A stretch of DNA of 64,000 nucleotides from Serilophus lunatus (taxonomy: Eukaryota; Chordata; Aves; Passeriformes; Eurylaimidae): NCBI GenBank assembly GCA_013399895.1, contig VXBA01002855.1, forward strand, positions 3,977,803 to 4,041,802. Direction: 5' to 3'. Shown piece after piece: positions 44,981-56,700 of this stretch. Position numbers and translations under genes: made by a program. The notes beneath the pieces were generated by a model. It was not told the origin of the DNA. It saw only the letters and a list, made by a program, of their open reading frames with translations, and did not search any database. Position 1 is the first letter of the stretch, and each line of letters opens with the position of its first letter.

Positions 44981-45300
44981 ACTGCAGAGAGCGATAGCTT
45001 TGCGCAGGTAAAATGACACCTTCATCCCAGCCTGGCCAAAGCTTCGAATGCAGCCAAGCCGCGCAGGGCAGGAAGCGGCACAGAGACCCGAGCCCGTGAG
45101 CTGGGGGCGTGCGGAAGCTCCGGAGCCCGAAGCCCCGGCACCGCGAACGCGCGTTCCTGGGCTGTGCTGGCGCTGAGCTGCAGCTCCCGTTCGACGTCGG
45201 GGAGCTCTGTGTGTGTGTATCCCCGGTGAAATCAGCCGTCCGTGACCGAGCGCCGGGATGTGCGGAAGGAAGGCCGTCCCGCAGCCGCCCCGCCGCTCCT

Positions 45301-45324
45301 CGCCCGCTCCATTAAATTCGTACC
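45301..45324 (-). promoter_or_regulatory. STRADB: Possible donor of STRADB non-coding exon 1
   Basis: On the minus strand GGCGAG|GTACGA gives a plausible 5' splice site with the exon ending at 45324, extending back into the gap. The acceptor of exon 2 is at 42859-42860. This is inferred only from motif and position. Confidence 0.3.
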
Positions 45325-45348
45325 TCGCCTTCCTCGCGGGACCCGCCT

Positions 45349-45824
45349 NNNNNNNNNNNNNNNNNNNNNNNNNNNNNNNNNNNNNNNNNNNNNNNNNNNN
45401 NNNNNNNNNNNNNNNNNNNNNNNNNNNNNNNNNNNNNNNNNNNNNNNNNNNNNNNNNNNNNNNNNNNNNNNNNNNNNNNNNNNNNNNNNNNNNNNNNNNN
45501 NNNNNNNNNNNNNNNNNNNNNNNNNNNNNNNNNNNNNNNNNNNNNNNNNNNNNNNNNNNNNNNNNNNNNNNNNNNNNNNNNNNNNNNNNNNNNNNNNNNN
45601 NNNNNNNNNNNNNNNNNNNNNNNNNNNNNNNNNNNNNNNNNNNNNNNNNNNNNNNNNNNNNNNNNNNNNNNNNNNNNNNNNNNNNNNNNNNNNNNNNNNN
45701 NNNNNNNNNNNNNNNNNNNNNNNNNNNNNNNNNNNNNNNNNNNNNNNNNNNNNNNNNNNNNNNNNNNNNNNNNNNNNNNNNNNNNNNNNNNNNNNNNNNN
45801 NNNNNNNNNNNNNNNNNNNNNNNN
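45349..45824. other. Assembly gap (476 N)
   Basis: A run of undetermined bases inside a CpG island, typical of GC-rich promoter sequence lost from avian assemblies. The long open frames reported across it are artefacts of the N run. Confidence 1.
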
Positions 45825-45871
45825 CGGCGGCTTCCCTGCGGCTGCCGGGGCTCGGGGCGCGGGGCCCGAGC
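45825..45871 (+). promoter_or_regulatory. TRAK2: Possible end of TRAK2 non-coding exon 1
   Basis: CCCGAGC|GTGAGG at 45871/45872 is the best donor motif just right of the gap and would end a GC-rich 5' UTR exon. This is weak evidence; other donors in the island are possible. Confidence 0.25.
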
Positions 45872-46110
45872 GTGAGGAGGCGCCCGGGGCCGGGCCCGCG
45901 GGGCCGGGCGGAGGAGGCGACCGTGCGGGGCCTGTTGGGGGGCGATGCCGCGGGAAACGTGCGGCGTGTCCGTGTAGCCGGCGCTGCGCGGCTCTTTGGC
46001 GGCGGGGCCCGCGGGCCGTGCCCGGGGGACCTTCAGCGGCCCCAGGCTGGGACAGCCGGGCGGAGAGCCTGCTGCTGCGTCGGGGGCAAGGAAATTTTGG
46101 CTTTTATCAG

Positions 46111-49100
46111 CTTTACTTAATCGTGTTGTTACATCCTGCCCTGCCGATTAAACAGGAGGAGGAGTATCTGTCAGGAAGTGACATTTATGCTCTCGGCCGT
46201 CCTAGTGGAGGAGTGCCAGGTGTAGTGGCATGCTCGTGTTTTTATTTTTAATGCGTTCTTCAGCTGTTGCATAGGTGCGTACTTCTTGATTATGTTTCGC
46301 GGTTATTGTTGACTGATCGTGAGAGTCTGATTCAAATACTTTATATTCTGATAAATAATTTCACACAGCATTGCAGGGCCACGCTCGGTTTTAGGTTTGT
46401 TTTTAGATACTGTCTTTCAAAAGATGTAGCTCTGAGTAAAAATAGGCAGACTTCCTTTTAATTACACTTCTAACACTGAAGCTAAATTAAAAATAAGTAC
46501 TTTCCAATACTTGAATTTTTTCAGCTCTGTAGTGACAGTGTCATCTGTTCCAGTGGTATTAATTTATAAAATTTCCATTCCAAGTATCTGAAAATGTCAT
46601 TTGAAGAGTGTTAGAAAATCACAGACTTCTCTGATTGTGGTTTGCCTGTAGCAGTGGGTTTCTGGTATTGGTGTTGTACAGTAGGAGTGCTGTGTTCAGG
46701 AATGATAAGGGCAATTCATTCATTAGTTTCTTAAGAAGACACAAGTGTAGCATTTTCAGAGATGGCAACAAAAAAGACCTCCTTTTATGTGGTTCGATTG
46801 TTAGCAATGCACTGTTAACTGAGTCACAGATCAGTCTGGTTTATTCCAACAAAAACAGAACTTAACTTGAAATGCTTTTATGTTGTTTTTTCCTTACATG
46901 AGAGAAGCGTAAGTACTTAGTACAAGTACTAAGTTTAGGCACTCAGCAAGTGTTAATTGTGGTGGTCAAGGTTTGTGTTCGCAGAGGTTTGCTTTTCAGT
47001 AGATAGTCTTGTCCTTCCATCTCATGCTGGGTGGTGTTGGAGGATTTGGCCTCTTGCTTCTGAGCACTGGTCCCAGGAATGTTTTGGCAACAATTCCATG
47101 TGGTCATGTTTGCTATAAGAATAGAACTGTTTCCTTAACCTTGAAATGCAGATTGTTATTAGCTGGCTGGACAGCATTCCAATTTCAGTAATGGAAAAAG
47201 TACTGTGTTAATGCCTTGATACATTTGTTTTAATTGCATATTTACATAGCATTAAAATTTGGCATCCCAGAATAATGCACTCATTCAGTTGGCTTCCTAT
47301 TAGGAAATGGATGTTGTCTTCTCTCTTAATCGAGTTAGAATCTTTTTTATTGTCAAAATTTTGTTTGTGTTACTTGTGGCCTGATGTCCTACATCCTGGA
47401 ATTATACAGAGGAGCAGATCTAATTTAGTCTTTCCATGTGCTTGTGAGGAGTCAGCTGCTCCCAACAAATGGAAAACAGCAGGAATAACAACATATTTAA
47501 GTTTGGATGTTGTCAATTATGATGCCAATATTTTAGGTGTTTTTATCTTTTTGTGCACAAAAGAATTAACACATACATTTGTTTGTGGTTCCCAGTTGTA
47601 AAGCAACTGTTGAGCCTTTCTCATAATTCCAATTTGAATTGGAGTTGTCTAGTCTTCAGAATTAGATTTTGAATTGAGATGGCACAACTAACTGTCTGTC
47701 TGCATCTGCCTTGAATTGCTCAAGGTGATACTTACAAAAACAGCGACAATTTTTACTGCTTTTCAGCTATTTTATTTTTCTCTAAGGCTTTATTTATTAT
47801 GGCTTTTGCAATTTAATCTTGGCTAAGGTCTTCTGACTCATTGAAGGAAAAAAAATAAAAAAAATCTCCTTCGTGGTTAGGAGAACTCCTCCTTGTTATC
47901 TCTTTGCTGCTAAAATCAAACCATGCTTTGAAATAGCATTGGTTTAGTTCAATGTGTGGCTCCTGTTATTTTGGTTTTGCTTTTTTTTAACCTATGCATT
48001 ATGATGTCATACTATTGGCTAGACAATTGATGTATTTCTTGTAATACTTCTAACACGTTTTTCCAGCCCTTCTTATTTTTTTTGTTGTTTACATTTACAT
48101 TTTTGTAGTTTTCACTGGGATTTTGTTGTGACATTGGTGAATAGCAAGACCGTTGCTTGGATCATAAGTGATACCCCTCCATGCTTTTTAAAAAGCTTTT
48201 TTAAGAGAATGAGTTTCAGCATTGCCTTTTTTTATTTTTTTACATTTCTTTTCCATTTTCCATGCACAGGTGAGCTAACAAGCCTTAGAGCAACTTGGTT
48301 TCTATGGAGCAAATCCAAAAGGCAAGGGGCTTGTTCTCACTTCTGCAGGGAGTGTGCTACAAGTGTGCCTGATTGGGCTTGCTGGGTGAAGCCACACCTT
48401 GTGGGGTGAAATCTAAATTAGAGAGTACAGAAAATCAGGCTGAGATAGATCTGTATGGATGTACATAAAATTCCATCTCTCTTGAGCCTTCTTTGAGGAA
48501 AGCCTCCTGACAGCACCCCTCCTGCTTGTGGGCTCTTCTCCAATACCTGAATTTCCTTTGGTTTTTCCATGTTTCATTAACTTACTAGTAATAGATTCAA
48601 ACATCAGTGGGAAAATGGCACATGAGGGGGTAGGAGGATAAAACAGATAGTCAGTGTAGAATGAGTATAGTAAATTGAAAGTGATAAATAATATAAATAA
48701 TCTTTATAAATAAAGCTTAAAAATAATACATGAGAAAGTTTTCTGGCTTCTCTTTTGGCCATGTCTTTCTGCACGATTTAACAATATTAATTTCTAGTTC
48801 ATCTTTTTATAGCAGGGTCATACATTTAAAAGCCATGTTGTAAATTTTATTGGTTTTGTTAAAATGTATGTAATTATAGTGATAACTTGCAGAAGATACA
48901 TGCGGTGAGGAAATGTTTTTACAGCTGCAGTGTAAAAGGGTCACTTTCAGGGTGGTACTGCACAGGGCAGTAGCTGGTTGCCCCATGGTACACAAAACTA
49001 AAGCTGTGGGAAGCATTGAAAATGCAAGCATTAACTTTTATGGTGTTTGCTTGTCTAATAAACTTCTTTGAACAAGTGAGTTTGCCCTTTCAACTCAATA

Positions 49101-50451
49101 GCTTGGTGTTGGCCTGATGCTTTAAAAAACTGGAGGCCAAATGACTTTTTTTTTCTCTCCCTTTGGCTGAACTGAGGTTGACCTGCAACAAAGAGTGTTT
49201 CTGCTTTGCACTTGGAAGAGGGATTAAGTCCAATCTTGAGAAGCAGCAGCAATGATTTTTACATTTTCAAAACCCAAAGGAAAGAGATTCAGTCAGAGTT
49301 GTGAAGAAACTGTCTTATGGTGCTGGACTTTGTCTAGCTCTACAGTGACTCCTTATATTACAAAATAAAATCATCTTGCATCTATTTATCTACAAAAGAC
49401 TTCTTAGATGTTTTTTTTTTTAATACTGTACAGGGTTGTGTTAGAGAAGGATGAGTGTGTAGTTCATGCTTTTCAGCAATCCTCTTAAAAACAGCCTCTA
49501 GAAAAAAAACCCTACAAGCAAGTGCTAAGACCAGCTATGCATTCAGGTAGAAAGTGTTTCTGAAATCTCAGTCTTTCTGTTTTTATTGTCTAATATGGGT
49601 AAAATTACAGCTGGCAAACTGAATACTTATATAAAGAAATAAATGACAAAACAAGACCAGACTGCTCACAAGTAGGAGCTGACCTTAATGGAAGAAAGTT
49701 CTTTTTTGGTCTCCTGCCAAAGTCTACAAGCAGATGAACTAGCAGGCTCTAGGCTTGCTTTGAAAATCTCCTGCACTGTCCATTTTGATCTTGTCAAATT
49801 GAGAGGTAGCTACAGACAGTGAGACAAACCTCTGATTAATGTGCTTGATGGTCAGAGATCTTGGAGAAACTGTTAAGAGAAAATTTGAAATGAATGTAGG
49901 ATTTCAAGAGAATTTATGTTTACTGAGAGTAAGAGGAGGGCAAACCAGATATTTTTTTTCTCTTTAATTTGATATTTTTCTGTCACCTAGAACTGCTCTT
50001 GTATTTTATATGAAAGATGATTAATCAGTCTTGGCAAGGAAACAGTGGAATTTTTACTTTATTTTGAAATCCTGCCTTTAGAATCCATTGCTTTAAATAA
50101 ATGTAGTAGCCTGAAGAAAAATCTGTTTAGTTGGAGCTGCTGTCCTTTAGCATAAAAGGGAGATGCATCAGTTCAGTGAATGACCTGAATACACTAAATG
50201 TTATGTCAGAGAGGAGTGACAAATAGGTATTTGACAAAGTTGGTGCTTAAGGTGAGCTGCCTGAAGGGAAAATACATATTTTTTTTCACATGTACTGTGT
50301 AAACTGAGGATATAAATCTTTGTGAAGAAAAACTGGTTGTAGTACAGAGGGGAAATTGGGACTGAAAGACATGAAGTCACGTTAATTTACCTCTCTCTTT
50401 TGAAAGAGCGAAATTAGTTAAACTTTGGCATTCTCTTTGTTTTATTTTCAG
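46111..50451 (+). other. TRAK2: TRAK2 intron 1
   Basis: AT-rich DNA with no coding exon I can support. Open frames of 60-108 codons here have no domain or splice support. It ends in TTGTTTTATTTTCAG before the exon at 50452. Confidence 0.55.
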
Positions 50452-50785
50452 ATGATGGCTGAGCTGAGGAGCTGGTGAAGCTTACATGAAATATCCTGTA
50501 GGTACTTCTGACAGATGAGGAGTAGCCCAGATGGAATAAGCGTGTCCTAAGATGGCAGTAGATAAGGAGTCTGAACCAGCCTACGGAAGTGAGTTGGTGC
50601 CAGATTTGTGAGTGTCTCTGTGGCTTGATGGCTCTCACTTCTCTGTCTCTAAACCAAAGCCATCTTTTTACCAAAACAATAAAGGAATGGTGCACAATTT
50701 GACTACAGAATGCTCTTTCCAAGGAAGTGAACTGTGAAGGAAAGACTCATGAGTTTTGATCACAGGGGCTTGGAGAGCATCCCCG
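50452..50785 (+). CDS. TRAK2: TRAK2 exon with 5' UTR and start codon
   Basis: The ATG at 50749 encodes MSFDHRGLESIP and the exon ends at 50785 before GTAAGT. An in-frame stop at 50728-50730 makes it the first possible start in this frame. The leader 50452-50748 contains several upstream ATGs: 50452 (8 codons, at the very start of the exon), 50486 (10 codons), 50531 (2 codons) and 50552 (19 codons). These may dampen translation. The protein matches the shorter human form starting near MNSNHRDSES as recalled. Confidence 0.75.
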
Positions 50786-53700
50786 GTAAGTCAGAAGAAT
50801 TATTATTACAAAACCTCAATGTGTCTAATGTTGTCTTCTGGGTGGTGCTTTGTAACACCTTATGCTTCACATTCTTTGTATTGCTTGTGTGATATTGCAA
50901 AGGAACAAAAATGAAGAGTCCATTTACTTCTCTTATAAAGTCAGCATGCGCTGTGAAAAAGTGTTTGTAAAATTATCAGGGTCAATAATCAACATGGGCG
51001 TTTTTTCCATTGATAGACACTGAAGGTGGCCTTCATCTTTGCAACATTTTCACCAAAGATAATCATCACATGCCTTTGATAGGCAGCCTTTTAGCAGCTT
51101 AGAGTTAACGTTCCTTTATTTTTGCATAATTGTGAAAAGATTAGGGGACACACACACACACAAACACACCACAACACCAGAAAGAGTTAAACTTCATTTC
51201 CAGCATTTTGAATATCATGTTTCTCAGAGTGTGATTCTTTAGGGATGATAATGGATTTTTTTATTTGTTCCCTGGTGTCAAAGCAGTATTCAGTTGATTT
51301 TTGTAATTATTTTAAAATTGTTTACATCCATGTTCATCATCAAACAAATGTGAGTATCCTTCAGAAAAGGGAAATGTAACAATTATGACGAAGTCAGTGA
51401 AACTTCAGAAGATCAGTAGCTGGTAAAGTGTAGGTCTGTGTTTTAGTTCAATGAGGAGGAGAAGATAGAAACTGAAACTCATAATGTACACCACTTTCAA
51501 GAAGTTGTAGGGACACATGACTAGACCAGCCTTCCAGGAAGCTGCGGGGTCAGCTCAAGATGAGGAACTTACAAATATTACTATGTAAATGAAGTATTCC
51601 TTTAATAAATATTGTGGTATTTGCTCTGATTCTGAATAATTATTTTCAAATATTCTGGAAGCTTATAAAGTATTTTCTAGTACATGAAATGTGTAGTACT
51701 GTAGCAATGCTATTAAGTTTTAAATCTATTTAATAATGTATTATTACTTTCATTTCCTGACTTTCAGATGACTGCTCCAATGAGGACCTTCCTGAGGTAG
51801 AGTTGGTGAGCATGCTGGAGGAGCAGTTGCCAGATTACCAGTTACGGGTAGACTCTCTGTGTCCGTATGAAGATAAAGACTGGATTCAGTCCCCTGCTTA
51901 CCATGGCTGCCTTCCAGCAATCACGCCTCCAGCCCGTGATGAGGAGCCCTTCCATTACATGAGTGAGTATATCTGGGCCGAGGATACTTCTCCTTCCAAA
52001 TACTAAACATGAAAATGTAGATACAAAGTTAATATTAATATTGGGAAGTGTTCATTTCTGAAAAACTTTGGACAATTGGAATAAAACACTTAGAGTTCAG
52101 GACTGCAATTCTAAGGGCTATTTTGGCATGTCCTGTTCTATTTCATACCAATGTAACAGTAGGAACATGTGATAGTGGAAAAAGAGGAGGAACCTAGAAT
52201 TGTGCTGGAATAGATGTAACACAGGAGGTATGGAGTATGCACCAGCTCTGTTTTCAGGAAGGGTAATGATGCTGTGTTTCTTCTGGTGATGTTTTTTGTG
52301 AAATGCTGTTAACAATTTCTTCTGGAGGAAAGTATGAATGCCAGATAGGTGAGTACTGGGTCTGTGTTGATCACTGCCTTCCCTTTCTGAAAAAACTAGG
52401 TAACTTATTCCATTTTCATAAAGAAGAAAATGGACAACTTCAATCACATGAGGAAACATTTAATACATTGAAAATCAAATGCATAGAAGGCTGCCAAGGG
52501 AACTGAACTACATGCCTGTAGTTTCAAGTGTTTTTATGTGGGGGGAATGCATTGTAATCACTTCAGAGAAGTGGGGAAGTCCTGTTTCCTCCATGTATTG
52601 GAACAAGCCACATACAAGAGTGAACTTGATATTTATATATAATCTGTAGTGGTTACCTCTTTCTTGTATGTCACCTCCGAAAGGGTGTTTTTGTTGGTTA
52701 TACTTCAGGCTTCCACCCAGGGTGCATAGCAAAGAAATACTACTTCCTAAGAATGCAGTTCTTGACAATTTTTTTAATTGTGTGCAGTTTTTGATCACTG
52801 CAATGTAAGAAAGACACTAAGCTATTGGAGGGCAACCAGGATGGTGAAGGGCCTTGAGGGGAAGGCGTATGAGGAGCAGCTGAGGGCACTTGGTCTGTTC
52901 AGCTGGAGAAGAGGAGACCAAGGGGAGACCTCACTGCAGTTACAACTTCCTCGAGAGGGGAAGAGGAGGGGCAGGCACTGATCTCTTCTCTGTGGTGACC
53001 AGTGACAGGACCCGAGGGAATGGCCTGAAGTTGTGTCAGGGGTGGCTTAGGCTGGACATTAGAAAGAGGTTCTTCACCCAGAGGTTGGTTGGGTGCTGGA
53101 ACAGGCTCCCCAGGGCAGTGGTCACAGCACCAAGGCTGACAGGGTTCAAGAACTGTTCTGGATGATACTCTCAGACACATGGTGTGACTCCTGGGAATGG
53201 TCCTGGTCAGGGCTAAGGGTTGTACTCCATGATCCTTGTGGGTCCCTTCCAGCTCAGCATATTCTGTGATTCTGTGAATTTCAAGCAATCTTGTTGTGAG
53301 TTGAACTTGCAGGCTTGGAACTCTTTTAACTGTGGAAAGTAATTGGAAAGCCGCTCACTGTTTATTGCTCGGTCTGTTTCTGATAATAATACTGCAACCA
53401 TAAATGATTTTATAGTCGAGTGAATGTATTTATAGTTCACTTGAAGCAGTATAATGTGTAATCAGTGGGGTGTGTATCTGCCTTTAAGTTTTAATTATAA
53501 AAAGGTGAGATCACAGGCTGTCAGATGGAACTTGACATCAAATGTGGCTCCACTGAAGTCCCAGGTCAGGAGACACAGAGCTCTGAAAGAAGGACTTTGA
53601 GTCAGCATGAGCTTGCATTTTCAAACTGCAGTGAAAGGGAGAGGTTTTATAAAAATGTTTTCATGAAGCCAGTCCTGTACTGTTTGGCAGTCAAGGTACT

Positions 53701-56700
53701 GCAGGAAGTGGTGTCTTCCTATTTCACCTAGAGAGAAGTTCAACTATGGAAGGTGTTCTGTGAAAATAGTAACTTGCTTGTGAGAGTTTTTTGAGGAGTT
53801 GCCAGAAAAGTTTTCTTGTAACAATGGCTGAAATTGAGTTAAAAGAAAGCTGTTAGGTATAACATGCAAAACTAATTCGATCATTTAAGAGCAGTATCAT
53901 TACTGGCAAGTCATCTCATCTCAAGATAAATACTGTTTATGTTTCTCCTAGAAATTGTCCAGAGATTGAAAATCATAGTCATCATAGTAGATTTTTTTGA
54001 CACTAGTAACTTATAGGGACATTCTGGGAAAGTCCCAGACAAATACAGATATAAATGAAGATCAGGTATAATAATTGCTGAATAGCTTGTTTAGAGAAAT
54101 TTATATCTTTCTATTTATTGCTCAGCACTGGGAATAAATGTGACAGTCATACTCTTGAAGCAAAACATGGGGTTTTATGCGCGTATCTTCCTCCCCCCTG
54201 TATATGTTTGGAAACATTTTTATAATTTTTTTCCTAGAGAGAATGCTAAATTCCTCATTTGATTGAATTTTTAGTTGAGAAAAAAGTGAAACAGTGCAAG
54301 TTATTGCACTTGAGCTCCTCCTCTTTTTATGGCTGCTGCTGCCTGTTGGAGTGTTTATCCCGTGACCAGTTGGGTGCCCACTGTCAGTGTTTGCAGTGAG
54401 GTGGAAGAATGTTTTCTGCTTCTGTGGTAGCATAAGAAGCCCTGAATTACAAAAGATCTGTCTTTAGAACTACTTTGTATGCGTGAATAAAGGGACATGG
54501 CACAAGATAACAAGAATTTTAATCAAAATGAAGAGTTGCTTGCAGCTTTTGCCTGGCAAGGTGAGTGATTGCATGTGTGCATATTCTCAGGAGAGAATTA
54601 TAACTACATTTATATGACTTGTATCTTGAAATCACCTGGTAGGACCAGTTACCACAGGAGAGCTGGCTATAATATTCTGTCTGTAATGGCTGTAAATTAC
54701 TTATGCATGTGCAGCAAAGTTTCTAAATACTAGGAACTAGATAGGTTTGGTTGCTGAGAGAGCAAGCAGCATCAGCAGCCAAGCACTACAGTAAAATTGA
54801 CCTCCCAAATGCATATTACTGATAGGTATGTATTTAAAATTTTGTGAAGAGTTTCTGTTTTTCCCTGCTTAGAAATACAATGAGTAAATGACAGTGCTGT
54901 AAGTTCAAAACTCCTAAATACTTTGAACAGCATGTTTTGGGTTTTCTGCCTGCTGATCTACTTAATAAAAAAGTGTTTGGTTTGTTACATTGATTTATTT
55001 TTCTGTTAGGCTCTTAGAGAAACAATTCAGTAAATTTTTTTTTCCTGTGTTGTTCTTTTTGTTCTCCTGTCTTTCAAGATAGAAATAAAGTTTCTTCCTG
55101 TCTTAAAATTCAACTTGGTTTTGTTCTTCACATAGCCATAGTGTTATGCCTTAAAAGGTTAATTTGGGACATTACATATGTAAAGTACATAGACTGCTTA
55201 TATAAGACAATAAAATAATGTTGATGTATACTTAAGCTTTATTATCTCATAACTAAGTGTGCAGCAAGAACAAACAAAGAAAAAAACCTGAGAACCAATA
55301 CCACTGTGAATTCAGAGTAGGAATCAGATTTAAACAAGGTAAAAGAGTAAAGAAAGTCTTTTGACCAAATCCACAGTAGTCACATTTTGCAGTTCAGTGA
55401 TGATGGAATGAGTTCCAAAACAAGTTTGCCCATTCCTTCAGTGGAAGAAGATGCTTCTATAATTGTTAAATTTATGTTGCTGCTTTCTTTACTTTTATGG
55501 TCCTGATTCCATAAAGCAAAACTAGCAAAGTTGGAAGAGCACAAACATCCATCACCTGCAAGTGAGATGTATAATTCTGCTCCTGAAGGAAATCTTATTT
55601 CAATGGTGCCCTGAAAGGCCTGAGAAAGTTTAAATAGTGTAAAAAGTATGTTTACACGTGGACGCTTATTTTTCAGTTGTAGTAGATGCATGCCAAAAAC
55701 TAACCTATTTCCTTACATTTTAATTCTTTCTCCTCTTTGTTCTCTTTTCCCCTCCATATCTTTCATTTTCTGTCACTTTAGCCCTTATTGAACTTCCTTC
55801 CTCCTCCTTGGATGGATCTCACAAATTTGCACAAGGTAATTGAGATGTCTTTCTCTTTCTCGAGATATGAACTAGAGCAGACCAGTGCTTTGTGTTTTAG
55901 CACTGTGTTTTGTTCAGAGTTGTGGCAAATTCTTCATGCTTTGTTTATTCCTCACTCAGTCCTGTTTTTCAAATCCTACTTGTTCTCAGTTTTCTAATAG
56001 TTTTCCAGACTCTTCAAAGGTTGAAGTCACTTGATTAGTAAGATAAGATTTACTGCTACACATAAAATGCAGATGTACATTATCTCATTTCTTTTGAATT
56101 GTTTCCAAGACAGTCAAGCCCTTTATAAGTGCATTTTCATGACTAGTCTCTGGGGTCTCCTTACTTCCTGTGTATAGCTGTCACACACTAGTGGGAATTT
56201 TGTGTCAGGGTTAAGTTATGTGTTCAACTGTATTTAGATGTGCTCCAATATACTCTTCCCCCATTCCCCAGCAGGCTGGATGGTTTAATTGCTTAGCTGT
56301 ATTAAAAAAGTTGATCTTGAGAGATTTTTCTCCTATCTCTAAATTTAAAGGATGTGTGAGCACCTCAAGACTTAGTTAATATTGCTGAAAACTATAAATA
56401 TTCAATACCTCATTTATCAGTCTTCCAAATGAATATTGTTTCCTATTTCTGAAGTTGAAGTTAAGATGCATTTTCATAGCCTCCTCAAGTTAATCAAACA
56501 AGCACTGTATTTGAGTTTAGCTCTCTCCCTTCCCATGGTGTTCTTGTATTTCAGCTGCTTCAGTAAGCATGTTTGTCTCTCCTCAGTTCTTGGCACAGGT
56601 AATGTGGAGCAGAAAACCTACAGTGATGCTGAGATGGTGAAACGTCTGTTAGCTGAGGTATGCTTGTCTCTGGGATGCTGTGTTGTTATATTTGAGGACA

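Larger units (their letters stand above)
45050..46110. promoter_or_regulatory. Head-to-head CpG island of STRADB and TRAK2
   Basis: GC- and CpG-rich sequence on both sides of the assembly gap, between STRADB (minus) and TRAK2 (plus). As recalled, in human the two genes start about 100 bases apart, so a shared bidirectional promoter is expected. The transcription starts probably lie within or beside the gap. Confidence 0.75.

Noticed and set aside
45242..46120. Long open frames of 205-292 codons
   Set aside because: Most of their length is the run of N, which contains no stops by definition, and the flanks are CpG-island sequence.
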